A stretch of DNA of 64,000 bases from JALQTD01 sp964390365 (GCA_964390365.1 CAYMHW010000002.1:26315-90314); one strand, 5' to 3'. Numbered from the stretch's first letter, positions 1-9,752 are shown. The notes: generated by a model not told the origin, from the sequence alone. Translations and numbers: made by a program.

Positions 1-517
1 GCCACGCCACTTCCAACCCCAGCCGCTCTCCGTTTTCGCGAGCGAGTTCCAGCGCCGCTGACGAGGCGTCGAGGGCCACCACATCCGCTTTCGGCCATCC
101 CGCCTTCACGGCGAGGGCCAAGCATCCCGTTCCCGTTCCGGCATCGCAAACGCGCACGGCTCGATGCGTTCGCACCCAGTCCAGCACCCAAGCGGCGAGT
201 TCTTCGGTCTCAGGTCGTGGAATCAGCGCCCGGGGGTCGGTTTTCAGTTCCAATCCGTGGAACAGGGTTTGGCCCAAGACATGCTGCACGGGCCTTCCTT
301 CGGAACACGCCCTTGCGCAATCGGCCAGGCGGTTCAGCTCGGATTCGGAATACACGTGCCCCATGAGGCGCAAACCGCGGTCCTTGCCCGTTACGTGGCG
401 CAACAGCAACCGCACCACACCGGTCGCCTCCTCCCCTCCGATCCACTCCTCAAGCCAAAGCGTGACCGAACGCTCGTCGTTCCGAGCAGGCCAAGGTCCC
501 GTGTGCCGCCCCGCCAT
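1..517 (-). CDS. prmC: Release factor glutamine methyltransferase PrmC (C-terminus outside window)
   Basis: SAM-dependent methyltransferase that modifies the GGQ glutamine of peptide-chain release factors. Seen: an N-terminal helical region, then IPRPETEEL at residues 99-107 (the PrmC/HemK signature) and the SAM-binding loop DAGTGTGC at residues 125-132. The catalytic NPPY motif would lie beyond the window edge, so only about 172 residues are visible. The ATG at 517 is 4 nt downstream of the mgsA stop, so it is probably the last visible gene of an amylase-mgsA-prmC transcription unit. The identification is secure; completeness cannot be judged. Confidence 0.93.
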   Translation of the reverse strand, partial: MAGRHTGPWPARNDERSVTLWLEEWIGGEEATGVVRLLLRHVTGKDRGLRLMGHVYSESELNRLADCARACSEGRPVQHVLGQTLFHGLELKTDPRALIPRPETEELAAWVLDWVRTHRAVRVCDAGTGTGCLALAVKAGWPKADVVALDASSAALELARENGERLGLEVAW

Positions 518-521
518 GAAC

Positions 522-908
522 TCAGAATCCCGCAATCAACAAGTGAGCCGTTGCGGCGTTGGTGGCGAGCGGAATGTTGTGGACGTCGCATTGACGCAGC
601 AACATGTTGATGTCCGGCTCGTGCGGATGCTTGCCCATCGGATCGCGGAAGAAAATGACCGCGTGGACGTTGCCTTCGGTGATGCGCGCAGCGATTTGGG
701 CATCGCCCCCGAGGGGCCCCGAAGCGAGGCACTCCACCTCCAATCCGATGGACTGCAGACGGCCTCCTGTGGTGCCCGTTCCGATGAGCTTGAAGCGCTC
801 AAAGAACGGGCGATTCGCGTTCGCAAAATCCACCAAGGCCTGCTTCCGACCGTCGTGCGCAATCAACGCGATGCATCGCTGCTCTCCCCCCATCATTTCC
901 GCGTCCAA
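522..908 (-). CDS. mgsA: Methylglyoxal synthase
   Basis: Converts dihydroxyacetone phosphate to methylglyoxal and phosphate, a cytosolic bypass that relieves sugar-phosphate build-up. The 128 aa match the family from the N-terminal AHDG (17-20) through GTGTTGG and GPLGGDAQ; D69 corresponds to the catalytic Asp of the GPxGGD motif. The HPHEPD segment and ATNAATA near the C-terminus are also family signatures. It is slightly shorter than the E. coli enzyme at both ends. The start overlaps the 3' end of the amylase gene by 16 bp, which implies co-transcription and links starch-like sugar uptake or hydrolysis to triose-phosphate overflow (inference). Confidence 0.95.
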   Translation of the reverse strand: MDAEMMGGEQRCIALIAHDGRKQALVDFANANRPFFERFKLIGTGTTGGRLQSIGLEVECLASGPLGGDAQIAARITEGNVHAVIFFRDPMGKHPHEPDINMLLRQCDVHNIPLATNAATAHLLIAGF

Positions 909-2329
909 ATCGCGTACCCTCGGGCAGGAACCTCAACGACTCCATCTTCACTCCAATCCGCGGAGCCGGCATACAGGTTCAATTCATTCACCGGCAACGA
1001 AACGGATTGCGCAGCATCGCTCAAATTCGCCGCGACGACCACCTCGCTGCCTTCTTTGACACGCCGGTACGCAAACACGGATTCGTCCGCTTCCGTTGCG
1101 AGCAGTTCAGGCCACGCCCCATCGGCTCCATTCCAAAGCGCGGATTCCGCCTCCTTCAACGCATTGAGCTGCGTGAACAACGGCGCCCAAGCGTACCCGT
1201 TCCAGTTCACCGTATCCTTCTCGAAGAACCGAAGGCGCTTCTGGTTGGGCGCTTCTTGGCCCGAATAAATGAGCGGCATCCCAAACAACGTGCTCGCCAC
1301 CACCGTCATCGCCTCCGCATTCGCTCCGTGGCGCTCCTCCACCGTGCCCTTCCAAGCGTTTTCGTCGTGGTTGGTCACGAAGAACATGCGGTAGGCCTCC
1401 CGCGGGTAACGCGCCTCCTCGCGCTTCATGAAGGCGCGGAGGCTGTCCAGGGGCCACTCGCCGCCGCCGACTTGGTCCATCACGTGCATGCCCTCCCACA
1501 CGTAACTCATGTCAAACGCGCGCTCGTGGTGCTCGGGCTTGTCCGCCTCCGCAAGCATGAACACGTCCCGCTTCACCTCTTCCATGGCGAGCCGCGCTTG
1601 GACCCAAAACTCGGTCGGCACCTTCTCCGCCACATCGCACCGGTACCCGTCGATGTCCGCCTCCACGATCCAGTACAACATCGCGTCCTCCATCGCGGCG
1701 TACAAGCCGTTCTCCTTTCCGTTCTCCCAGTCGAGTTGGGTCACATCCCACCAGTCCGTGCCCGTGGGCGGCTGCAACTCCCCAAGCGAATCGAGCAAGA
1801 AGTACTCGCGATGCTCTTCCGTCCACTTGCTGTCGAACGCGGTGTGGTTCGCCACCCAGTCGAGGATGACCTTCATGCCGAGCTCGTGCGCGCGGTTCAC
1901 GAGGGACTTGAAATCCTCCAACGTCCCAAATTCGGGGTTCACGCCTTTGTAATCCCGCGCACTGTAAGGCGATCCGAGGCTTCCGCTGCCCGGCTCTGCG
2001 ATGTAGTTGTTCGCATTTTCGCCCCCTTTTCGGTTTTGTTCTCCGATGGGATGAATGGGCATGAGCCAAAGGATGTCAGAGCCCAAAGAGCGGATGCGGG
2101 GCAAGTCCGCTTCCAACGCCTTGAAGGTGCCCTCGGGCGTATGCTGGCGGACATTGACTTCGTAGATGGAGGCGGACCGGGCCCATTCGGGGTGCACGAG
2201 CACCTCGGGGTCAATGGCCGTGCCTTCCGAAACATGAGCCACGGAGGTGGGCTCCTTCACCGCGGCCTCGCCGCAGCCCGCAGCAATCGCCAAACCTGCA
2301 GCGACCGCCCAAATCATTCCTTTTTGCAT
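893..2329 (-). CDS. GH13 alpha-amylase family lipoprotein
   Basis: Predicted outer-membrane or periplasmic lipoprotein that hydrolyses alpha-1,4-glucans. An 18-residue signal peptide ends in a lipobox with C19. The (beta/alpha)8 barrel carries the four GH13 regions: DWVANHT (157-163), DGYRCD with nucleophile D232, MLAEAD with acid/base E261, and TNHDEN with stabiliser D322. A small beta domain follows at the C-terminus. Length (478 aa) is typical of Bacteroidota extracellular amylases. No SusC/SusD pair lies next to it, so it is not part of a classical PUL here. A TAACTTCG element ends 4 nt before the ATG. Confidence 0.9.
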   Translation of the reverse strand: MQKGMIWAVAAGLAIAAGCGEAAVKEPTSVAHVSEGTAIDPEVLVHPEWARSASIYEVNVRQHTPEGTFKALEADLPRIRSLGSDILWLMPIHPIGEQNRKGGENANNYIAEPGSGSLGSPYSARDYKGVNPEFGTLEDFKSLVNRAHELGMKVILDWVANHTAFDSKWTEEHREYFLLDSLGELQPPTGTDWWDVTQLDWENGKENGLYAAMEDAMLYWIVEADIDGYRCDVAEKVPTEFWVQARLAMEEVKRDVFMLAEADKPEHHERAFDMSYVWEGMHVMDQVGGGEWPLDSLRAFMKREEARYPREAYRMFFVTNHDENAWKGTVEERHGANAEAMTVVASTLFGMPLIYSGQEAPNQKRLRFFEKDTVNWNGYAWAPLFTQLNALKEAESALWNGADGAWPELLATEADESVFAYRRVKEGSEVVVAANLSDAAQSVSLPVNELNLYAGSADWSEDGVVEVPARGYAIWTRK

Positions 2330-2333
2330 GGCG

Positions 2334-2341
2334 CGAAGTTA
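2334..2341 (-). promoter_or_regulatory. -7-like element TAACTTCG of the amylase gene
   Basis: TAnnTTCG variant of the Bacteroidota -7 box, 4 nt from the start codon. If used, the mRNA would be leaderless. No convincing -33 box is visible. Confidence 0.4.
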
Positions 2342-2379
2342 GCTGATTTTTTTGATTAAGTGTAAAAACGACACCAACC

Positions 2380-5175
2380 TCAGAACAACGTGGGTTGGCT
2401 GTCGTCCGCCCCTTTCGCTCTCCGCTTCTTGAACGGGGAATCAGCTCCCGCATCCAAACGGGGTGCCTGGGCCGATGGCAACTCCGGCGGATCGACCGGA
2501 CCTTCTTCCGCAAGCTCGGGCGTCGGTTCGGGTGTGCGCTTGGGTGCGAATTGGGCGATGTGCTGCTCCAATGCCTCCGCCTCACGCTCCTCGTTCGGGT
2601 CGTTGAGGGTCACGTCCACGACCGGCAGGGTGCTGAGTTTGTTCCCCAACGCCCGCATGCCCTTCACGGCAATGAACTCGTCGAGGGCCACCACTTCATC
2701 CTCCCGATCGCGGGTTTCCTTGAAGCGGCGATTGAACCGGACCACCGCTTCTGGATGGAAGAGCGTGGTCGCCACGCCCAACCGCGATTGCTCGTGGTCG
2801 CCGATGAAGCGGAACGGCTTTTGGACAAATTCCGGCAGGAAACGCTTGACGTACCAGTCTTCCTTCTCGCCTTCGAAATACACAGCACTCACCACCCGGT
2901 TGGGATCCCACTTTTCCAAGTGGATCATCTTGTCATCGAAGTGGGTGCTCAAGTCGTAGCCCGAGAAGTGGTATTCGCCGGTGCTCAGGATGATCAAGAT
3001 TTGGTCATCCCCACGGAAGTCCCCCAAGAACGTCCCCCGACCATCCGCATTCAACCTCCGAACGGTCTCGTCGTACCACACCTTCAACGCCCCGAGCGTC
3101 GACACCCCCTCCTCGCTCAACTCGATGCGCTTGATGGGGAACTTCGAAACCAGGTTGCCTCCGGCTCCCCGGCCTTTGATGCCGATTTCTGAAAAGTCCA
3201 CGTCGAACCGGAGCTTTTTCAGGCGCTGATTCGCCCTCAAGTGCACGGTGACCACTTCCGCCTCGCCATTGGGGTTGGCCGTGAAGTAAAGGACGCGCGA
3301 CTTCGCCGCGCCTTTCGTGACGTCGTACTCCTTGTCCCGCGTGATGCTCGTCACCGCGAACCGCTTCACAAGGCTTCGGCCGGTGGCCCCGTCTTGGTAA
3401 ATGCAGTTGTACGTCGTGCGGTCATCGCCCTTCTTCCACACCCCGACGTGCAGGATGTCCTTACCGAAAAACGCCTTTTGCGTCACCTTGCTCACGGAGA
3501 ACTTTCCGTCCTTCCGGAAGACAATGATGTCGTCGATGTCGCTGCAATCGCAGACGTATTCCCCTTCGCCTCGCTTCATGCCCGTTCCGACGAAGCCCTC
3601 CTCGTAATTCGCATAAAGCTTGACGTTCGCCACCGCCACCTCGGCCGCCGAAATGGTATCGAACGTGCGCAGTTCCGTCTTGCGCTCGCGTCCTTTCCCG
3701 TATTTCTTTTTCAGCATCCGGAACCACTCGATGGCGTATTCCGTGAGGTGGTCCAAATGGTGGCGCACCTGCGCAATGTTCTCCTCCAACGAAGCGATGT
3801 ATTGGTCCGCCTTGAACCCATCGAACTTCGAAATCCGCTTGATCTTGATTTCCGTCAACCGGGTCACGTCCTCATCCGTAACCGCCCGCACCAAATGCTT
3901 CACGTGCGGTTCCAACCCTTTGTGGATGGAGCTGAGGATTTCCTCCCACGTCTCGCACTCCTCGATGTCGCGGTAGATGCGGTTTTCGATGAAGATCTTT
4001 TCCAGCGAAGCGAAGTGCCATTTCTCCTGCAACTCGCCGAGCTCGATTTCCAACTCCCGCTTCAGCAATTCCCGCGTGGCGTCCGCGGAAATCTTCAACA
4101 GCTCCCGAACGCCCAAGAAATGCGGCTTGTCGTTCAAAATGACCACGGAGTTGGGCGCGAGGCTCACTTCGCAGTCGGTGAAGGCGTAGAGGGCGTCGAT
4201 GGTCTTGTCCGGGGAAACGTTGTTGGCCAAATGAATGACCACCTCCACGAGTTCAGCGGTGTTGTCCTCGACCTTTTTGATCTTGATCTTGCCTTTCTCG
4301 TTGGCCTTCAAGATGCTGTCTATCAGCGAGCCCGTCGTCACGCCAAAGGGCAATTCCCGGACGATGAGCGTTTTCGCATCTTCCTTCTCGATGCGCGCAC
4401 GCACGCGCACCCGACCGCCACGGAGGCCGTCGTTGTAGTTCTCCACGTCCGCCATGCCTCCGGTCGGGAAGTCCGGAACGAGGGTGAAGGATTTGCCCTG
4501 CAGCGCCGCCACGCTCGCGTCGAGGAGCTCGATGAAATTGTGCGGCAACGTTTTGCAGGCCAACCCCACGGCAATGCCTTCCACCCCCGAAGCGAGCAAG
4601 AGCGGGAACTTCACCGGTAAGGTCTCCGGTTCCCGGTTGCGGCCATCGTAGCTCGCGAGCCAATTCGTGGTCTTCGCGTTGAAGCAGACTTCCTTGCCGA
4701 ATTTGCTCAGGCGCACCTCGATGTAACGCGGAGCAGCAGCGCGGTCGCCCGTCAGGATGTTGCCCCAGTTTCCCTGGCAGTCGAGGAGCAATTCCCGCTG
4801 TCCGATTTGGACCATGGCATCTCCGATGCTCGCATCCCCGTGCGGGTGATACTTCATCGTGTTTCCGATGACGTTGGCCACCTTGTGGAAACGGCCATCG
4901 TCCATCTCATTGAGGCTGTGCAAGATGCGGCGTTGCACCGGCTTGAGCCCGTCGTTCTGGTGCGGCACCGCCCGTTCCAAGATGACGTACGACGCGTAAT
5001 CGAGGAAGTAGTCGTTGTACATGCCGCTCACTTTGATGACGCGCTCCAACTCCTCCCCTTCCCTCACATCGTCATCCAAGACTTCCGCCTCCTCCACCTC
5101 ATCGGCTTCCTCGCGCGGCTCCTGCTGTTCCGAGCCCTCCAGCTCGTCGTTCGGTTCTTCTGGAAATTCACTCAT
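2380..5175 (-). CDS. parC: DNA topoisomerase IV subunit A
   Basis: Breakage-reunion subunit of topoisomerase IV; decatenates and relaxes DNA together with ParE. 931 aa. An E/D-rich N-terminal tail (about residues 1-45) precedes the winged-helix core. The catalytic Tyr is Y151 in APRYIEVRL, preceded by the QNDGLKPVQRR and YHPHGD signatures. The C-terminal third is a divergent beta-propeller-like region and ends in a Lys/Pro-rich tail. Its ATG overlaps the parE stop (ATGA type), so the two subunits are translationally coupled. GyrA is the alternative reading, but the adjacent ParE and the Bacteroidota-type sequence favour ParC. Confidence 0.92.
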   Translation of the reverse strand: MSEFPEEPNDELEGSEQQEPREEADEVEEAEVLDDDVREGEELERVIKVSGMYNDYFLDYASYVILERAVPHQNDGLKPVQRRILHSLNEMDDGRFHKVANVIGNTMKYHPHGDASIGDAMVQIGQRELLLDCQGNWGNILTGDRAAAPRYIEVRLSKFGKEVCFNAKTTNWLASYDGRNREPETLPVKFPLLLASGVEGIAVGLACKTLPHNFIELLDASVAALQGKSFTLVPDFPTGGMADVENYNDGLRGGRVRVRARIEKEDAKTLIVRELPFGVTTGSLIDSILKANEKGKIKIKKVEDNTAELVEVVIHLANNVSPDKTIDALYAFTDCEVSLAPNSVVILNDKPHFLGVRELLKISADATRELLKRELEIELGELQEKWHFASLEKIFIENRIYRDIEECETWEEILSSIHKGLEPHVKHLVRAVTDEDVTRLTEIKIKRISKFDGFKADQYIASLEENIAQVRHHLDHLTEYAIEWFRMLKKKYGKGRERKTELRTFDTISAAEVAVANVKLYANYEEGFVGTGMKRGEGEYVCDCSDIDDIIVFRKDGKFSVSKVTQKAFFGKDILHVGVWKKGDDRTTYNCIYQDGATGRSLVKRFAVTSITRDKEYDVTKGAAKSRVLYFTANPNGEAEVVTVHLRANQRLKKLRFDVDFSEIGIKGRGAGGNLVSKFPIKRIELSEEGVSTLGALKVWYDETVRRLNADGRGTFLGDFRGDDQILIILSTGEYHFSGYDLSTHFDDKMIHLEKWDPNRVVSAVYFEGEKEDWYVKRFLPEFVQKPFRFIGDHEQSRLGVATTLFHPEAVVRFNRRFKETRDREDEVVALDEFIAVKGMRALGNKLSTLPVVDVTLNDPNEEREAEALEQHIAQFAPKRTPEPTPELAEEGPVDPPELPSAQAPRLDAGADSPFKKRRAKGADDSQPTLF

Positions 5176-7025
5176 GCCACTTCGTCCTTTTCGACGCGCA
5201 GGTTTTCAATGATGAATTGCTGGCGATCCGGCGTGTTGGCCCCCATGAAGAAGGTCAACAAGTCCTGGATGCCGCTGTCCTTGCCGATGACCACCGGGTC
5301 CAAGCGGATGTCCTCCCCGATGAAGTTGCTGAACTCATCCGGGCTGATCTCACCCAATCCCTTGAATCGGGTGATTTCGGGATTTTTTCCCAGTTCCGCC
5401 ATCGCGGCCAGCTTCTCTTCCTCGCTGTAGCAGTAAATGGTTTTCTGCTTGTTGCGGACGCGGAAGAGCGGGGTTTGGAGCACATACAGGTGCCCTTTCT
5501 TGACCAAATCCGGGAAGAATTGCAAGAAAAACGTGATGAGCAACAGGCGGATGTGCATCCCGTCCACGTCGGCATCCGTCGCGATGACCACGTTGTTGTA
5601 GCGCAACGTATCGAGGCCGTCTTCGATGTCGAGGGCAGCTTGGAGCAGGTTGAACTCCTCGTTCTCGTACACCACCTTCTTCGTCTTCCCGAAGCAATTG
5701 AGCGGCTTACCCTTCAACGAGAACACCGCTTGCGTCTTGACGTCGCGGGCCTTCGTGATGGAGCCGGAAGCGGAATCGCCCTCCGTGATGAACAGGGTCG
5801 TCGCTTCGCGCAAGTCGTTCTTGTCGGACAAGTGAACGCGGCAATCGCGCAGCTTGCGGTTGTGCAGCGAAGCCTTCTTCGCGCGGTCGCGAGCCAGCTT
5901 CTTGATGCCGGCCAAATCCTTGCGCTCCCGCTCCGACTGCAAGATCCGCGCTTGCAAGGCCGTGGCGATTTCGGGATTGCGGTGCAGGAAGTTGTCCAAA
6001 TCGCGCTTGAGGAAATCGTACACGAAACTCTTGAGCGTGGGGCGATCGGGACCGACTTCGGTGGAGCCGAGTTTGGTCTTGGTTTGGCTTTCAAACACCG
6101 GCTCCTCCACCTTCACCGAAATGGCAGCCTTGATGCCCGAACGGATGTCCGAGCCGTCGTAGTCCTTGCCGAAAAAGTCCCGCACCACGCGGACCACCGC
6201 CTCCCGGAAGGCGCTCTGGTGGGTGCCGCCTTGGGACGTGAACTGGCCGTTGACGAAACTTTGGTAATCCTCCCCGTAAGCATCCGTGTGCGTGATCGCC
6301 ACCTCGATGTCCTCGCCTTTCAAATGGATAATGGGATAGCGCGGCTCGGTGTCCAAGTCGTTCGTAAGCAGGTCCTTGAGCCCGTTTTCGCTTTTGAACT
6401 TTTCCCCATTCAGGTAAAGCGAAAGTCCCGTGTTCAAATAAGCGTAGTTCCAAAGCAAGCGCTCCACGTATTCCATGCGGAACCGGTAACCTTTGAACAC
6501 GGTGAGGTCCGGGCGGAACACGATGAGTGTTCCGTTGCGCTCCTCCGACGCCTCCACGCCCGACTCCTCCAACAACTCGCCCGTTTCGAACCGCGCCAGT
6601 TTCCGCTGGCCTTCGCGGTAGCTTTCCACCGAGAACGACTCGGACAAGGCGTTCACTGCCTTCGTACCGACCCCGTTGAGGCCGACGGACTTCTTGAACG
6701 CACGCGAATCGTACTTCCCGCCGGTGTTGATCTTCGACACGCAATCCACCACCTTCCCGAGCGGAATGCCCCGACCGTAGTCGCGCACCCGCACCTCGCC
6801 GTCCTTGATGGTGACGCGGATGCTCTTGCCATGCCCCATCGCGTGTTCGTCGATGCTGTTGTCGATCACCTCCTTCAACAGGACGTAAATCCCATCGTCC
6901 GCCGACTGGCCGTCGCCGAGTTTACCGATGTACATCCCCGGACGCATCCGGATGTGCTCCTTCCAATCCAGGGAGCGGATGTTGTCTTCGTTGTACGTTA
7001 CTTGTTCGTTCGCCTGTTCCGTCAT
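5172..7025 (-). CDS. parE: DNA topoisomerase IV subunit B
   Basis: ATPase subunit of topoisomerase IV. 617 aa. GHKL ATPase motifs: EVIDNSIDE (52-60), DYGRGIPLG (82-90), GLNGVGTK (115-122). TOPRIM motifs: EGDSAS (415-420) and DADVDG (484-489 region). A C-terminal FKGLGE motif sits near 554-559. Length fits ParE and not the longer GyrB type. First gene of the parE-parC pair. It diverges from pepD across a 180-bp intergenic region that carries TAnnTTTG elements in both directions. Confidence 0.93.
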   Translation of the reverse strand: MTEQANEQVTYNEDNIRSLDWKEHIRMRPGMYIGKLGDGQSADDGIYVLLKEVIDNSIDEHAMGHGKSIRVTIKDGEVRVRDYGRGIPLGKVVDCVSKINTGGKYDSRAFKKSVGLNGVGTKAVNALSESFSVESYREGQRKLARFETGELLEESGVEASEERNGTLIVFRPDLTVFKGYRFRMEYVERLLWNYAYLNTGLSLYLNGEKFKSENGLKDLLTNDLDTEPRYPIIHLKGEDIEVAITHTDAYGEDYQSFVNGQFTSQGGTHQSAFREAVVRVVRDFFGKDYDGSDIRSGIKAAISVKVEEPVFESQTKTKLGSTEVGPDRPTLKSFVYDFLKRDLDNFLHRNPEIATALQARILQSERERKDLAGIKKLARDRAKKASLHNRKLRDCRVHLSDKNDLREATTLFITEGDSASGSITKARDVKTQAVFSLKGKPLNCFGKTKKVVYENEEFNLLQAALDIEDGLDTLRYNNVVIATDADVDGMHIRLLLITFFLQFFPDLVKKGHLYVLQTPLFRVRNKQKTIYCYSEEEKLAAMAELGKNPEITRFKGLGEISPDEFSNFIGEDIRLDPVVIGKDSGIQDLLTFFMGANTPDRQQFIIENLRVEKDEVA

Positions 7026-7032
7026 CTCGCTT

Positions 7033-7040
7033 CAAACTTA
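7033..7040 (-). promoter_or_regulatory. -7 element TAAGTTTG of parE
   Basis: Exact TAnnTTTG match, 7 nt from the parE start codon. Confidence 0.45.
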
Positions 7041-7181
7041 CTGCCTTATGACGAAGCGCAGGCCGCTGTGAAAGGCCAAATTATCCACAACGCCACCGAC
7101 CGCAACCGCCCACTTTGCAGACGGAGGTCCGGAGTTTGCAGGCGTTGGCTTCGGGGATTCGGGCGGGGAGGTTGGGGGTTG

Positions 7182-7189
7182 TAAATTTG
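7182..7189 (+). promoter_or_regulatory. -7 element TAAATTTG of pepD
   Basis: Exact TAnnTTTG match, 16 nt from the pepD ATG. No clear -33 TTTG at the usual distance. Confidence 0.5.
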
Positions 7190-7205
7190 GCCCAAAACCC
7201 ATCCC

Positions 7206-8672
7206 ATGAGCTCAGCCATTGCCGCCCTCGAACCCCAAGCCCTCTGGAAGCACTTCGCCGACCTGAACGCCATCCCACGCCCGTCGAAGCACGAGGAACG
7301 CGTGGTGGAGTGGGTGATGGAATTTGGCCGAAGCCGCAACCTGGAAACCGCGCTCGACGAAGTGGGCAACGTGCTCATCAAGAAACCCGCGACCGCGGGC
7401 ATGGAAAACCGCGCGACCGTCGTGCTCCAAAGCCACCTCGACATGGTGTGCCAAAAGAACAACGACACCGACTTTGACTTCATGACAGAAGGCATCCGCA
7501 TGCGCGTCGACGGCGACTGGGTGAAGGCGGAAGGCACCACCCTCGGCGCCGACAACGGCATCGGCGTGGCGGCCATCCTCGGCTTGCTCGACTCGAAGGA
7601 CATTCCGCACCCGGCCTTGGAAGCCTTGTTCACCATCGATGAGGAAACTGGCATGACCGGGGCGCTGGGATTGCAAGGCGGGTTCCTCTCCGGTTCCATC
7701 TTGCTCAACCTCGACACGGAAGACGACGATGAAATCTCCATCGGCTGCGCGGGGGGAGTGGACGTGACCTCGACGTGCACCTACGAGGCCGAGCAAGTGG
7801 CCGCGGGCACCACAGGGCTGACCTTGACGGTCAAGGGCGGGAGCGGCGGCCACTCCGGCATGGACATTCACAAGGGCCTCGCGAACGCGAACAAAATCAT
7901 GAACCGGCTCCTGCTCGTGGCCTCCGACTCGGTCGATTTCCGCATCGCTTCCATCGACGGCGGCGGTTTGCGGAACGCCATTCCTCGTGAATCGTCAGCG
8001 GTGCTGGCCTTGGCTGCGGAAGACGTCGCGGACTTCAAGGAAGCGATGGCGGCCTACTTCGAAGGCGTCAAGGCCGAGTACGCGACCACGGACCCGGACC
8101 TGACCTTGGTGATGGCGGACGCTCCAGCTCCCGCTGAAGCCCTGCCCGAGGCGACGCAAGAAGCGCTGTTGCTCGCCATCCAAGCCTGCCCGGTCGGCAT
8201 CCACCGGATGAGCCCGGATTTGGATGACCTCGTCCAAACCTCGAACAACCTCGCCCGCGTGCAAATCGGAGGCGGATCGGTCACCATCCAATGCCTCTGC
8301 CGGAGCAGCGTGGACACCGAGAAATGGGACCATGCGCGCAGCATCCAAGCGTCCTTCGCGCTTGCGGGGCTCGAAACCGAGTTCAGCGGAAGCTACCCGG
8401 GTTGGACGCCCAACCCCCACTCGGCCATTGTGTCGTTGCTGAAGGACCTCTACGTCGAGCGTTACGCGGAACAGCCGAACGTGCTGGCCTGCCATGCCGG
8501 GTTGGAGTGCGGCATCTTGGGGACGAATTACCCGGGCATGGACATGGTGAGCTTCGGTCCCAACATCCGAGGAGCCCACAGCCCCGACGAACGCGTTCAA
8601 ATCAGCTCGGTTCAGAAATTCTGGGGCTACCTCTTGGACGCCTTGACCCGCATTCCCGAAGCCCATGCCTGA
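7206..8672 (+). CDS. pepD: Aminoacyl-histidine dipeptidase (M20C)
   Basis: Cytosolic non-specific dipeptidase of the PepD family that hydrolyses Xaa-His and other dipeptides with a two-zinc centre. 488 aa, the usual length. Metal and catalytic residues are visible: HLD (H77, D79), D116 in LGADNGIG, and the E146-E147 pair in IDEETGMTG. A GGHSGMDIH segment belongs to the lid domain. The 3' end overlaps surE by 8 bp, which starts a run of overlapping genes to 12648. The ATG is chosen because it follows the -7 element by a typical distance. Confidence 0.95.
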   Translation: MSSAIAALEPQALWKHFADLNAIPRPSKHEERVVEWVMEFGRSRNLETALDEVGNVLIKKPATAGMENRATVVLQSHLDMVCQKNNDTDFDFMTEGIRMRVDGDWVKAEGTTLGADNGIGVAAILGLLDSKDIPHPALEALFTIDEETGMTGALGLQGGFLSGSILLNLDTEDDDEISIGCAGGVDVTSTCTYEAEQVAAGTTGLTLTVKGGSGGHSGMDIHKGLANANKIMNRLLLVASDSVDFRIASIDGGGLRNAIPRESSAVLALAAEDVADFKEAMAAYFEGVKAEYATTDPDLTLVMADAPAPAEALPEATQEALLLAIQACPVGIHRMSPDLDDLVQTSNNLARVQIGGGSVTIQCLCRSSVDTEKWDHARSIQASFALAGLETEFSGSYPGWTPNPHSAIVSLLKDLYVERYAEQPNVLACHAGLECGILGTNYPGMDMVSFGPNIRGAHSPDERVQISSVQKFWGYLLDALTRIPEAHA

Positions 8673-9438
8673 TCGTCCGCTCATTCTGGTCGTCAACGAC
8701 GACGGCATCACCGCTCCGGGCATCACGGCCTTGGCGAGCGAAATGATGGCCTTTGGCGATGTCTGGGTGGTTGCGCCCGACAGCCCGCAATCCGGGATGG
8801 GGCATGCCGTGACCATCGGCAACATCCTGCGCCTTGAAGAAGCGTTCTTCCCTGTGGAAGGGGTACGCGCCCATTCCACCACTGGAACGCCCGTGGACTG
8901 CGTGAAGTTGGCCATTCACCGCATCCTGCACCGCAAGCCCGACTTGCTCGTGAGCGGCATCAACCACGGTTCGAACAGCTCCATCAACGTCATTTACAGC
9001 GGAACCATGTCGGCCGCCGTGGAAGGTGCGGTGGAAGGGATTCCGTCCATCGGATTCAGCTTGTTGGACCACGCGAAGACCGCGGACTTCTCGGCGGCCC
9101 GGGAAGCCGCCAGGCGGATCGTGCCGCAAGTGCTTGAACACGGTTTGCCCACGGGCACATGTCTGAACGTGAACATCCCGAAACTTCCCTGGAGCCAAAT
9201 CAAAGGCATCAAGGTGTGTCGGCAGTCCGCAGGGTACTGGGACGAGGCGTTTGAGGAGCGGCAATCGCCTGGAGGCAGCACGTATTACTGGATGAGCGGC
9301 AAGTTCACGAATCCCGACCACGGTGAGGACACGGACGAATGGGCTTTGGAACATGGCTACGTGAGCGTGGTGCCCACGCAGTTCGACTTGACGGCACACC
9401 ACGCAATTGCCCGGTTGAATCAATGGGATTGGTCATGA
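8665..9438 (+). CDS. surE: 5'/3'-nucleotidase SurE
   Basis: Metal-dependent nucleoside monophosphate phosphatase. 257 aa. The metal site NDDG is at residues 11-14, followed by ITAPGI. SGINHGSN and YSGTMSAA are the conserved downstream metal and loop motifs. It overlaps pepD upstream by 8 bp and the small membrane-protein gene downstream by 4 bp, so translation of the three is probably coupled. Confidence 0.96.
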   Translation: MPDRPLILVVNDDGITAPGITALASEMMAFGDVWVVAPDSPQSGMGHAVTIGNILRLEEAFFPVEGVRAHSTTGTPVDCVKLAIHRILHRKPDLLVSGINHGSNSSINVIYSGTMSAAVEGAVEGIPSIGFSLLDHAKTADFSAAREAARRIVPQVLEHGLPTGTCLNVNIPKLPWSQIKGIKVCRQSAGYWDEAFEERQSPGGSTYYWMSGKFTNPDHGEDTDEWALEHGYVSVVPTQFDLTAHHAIARLNQWDWS

Positions 9439-9752
9439 GCCGGTCGCAATGGGAAACGGTCGGGGGCATCGGATTGGGGTTGGTGGGAGCCGTGTTGGGA
9501 CTGGTATTGACGGCAGCGTGGTGGGCTTGGAACACCGGAGACACGATGGCTTTCTTCGTGCGCGAGGTGTTTTGGAATGGCGGATTGTACCAAGATTCCA
9601 TTGTCACGGTGAGTGTATTGGTTGACGTGGCGCTGTTTTACGGGCTGTTGCGCTGGGATCGCGAAGCCGTTGCGCGCGGGGTCATGGCGGTCATCCTGGC
9701 CGCGGTCCCCGTGGTGGTCTACCTCCAAATGATCAACTTGGAACCCGCATGA
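9435..9752 (+). CDS. Small integral membrane protein between surE and lpxB
   Basis: Unrecognised 105-aa protein with about three hydrophobic segments (roughly residues 9-28, 50-66, 77-97) and short charged loops. The start is chosen from the ATGA overlap with surE; an in-frame ATG 12 nt upstream is also possible. It in turn overlaps lpxB by 4 bp. Position between surE and lpxB suggests an envelope role, but no motif supports a specific function. Confidence 0.75.
   Translation: MSRSQWETVGGIGLGLVGAVLGLVLTAAWWAWNTGDTMAFFVREVFWNGGLYQDSIVTVSVLVDVALFYGLLRWDREAVARGVMAVILAAVPVVVYLQMINLEPA

Noticed and set aside
1007..2359. Long plus-strand open frame opposite the amylase gene
   Set aside because: His/Arg/Val-rich, low-complexity composition typical of antisense frames in GC-rich genes; the minus-strand frame carries all GH13 motifs.
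3241..4620. 459-codon plus-strand frame opposite parC
   Set aside because: No domain, biased composition; parC is intact on the other strand.
5217..7184. 655-codon plus-strand frame opposite parE
   Set aside because: Mirror of parE codon bias; no signal, motif or promoter.
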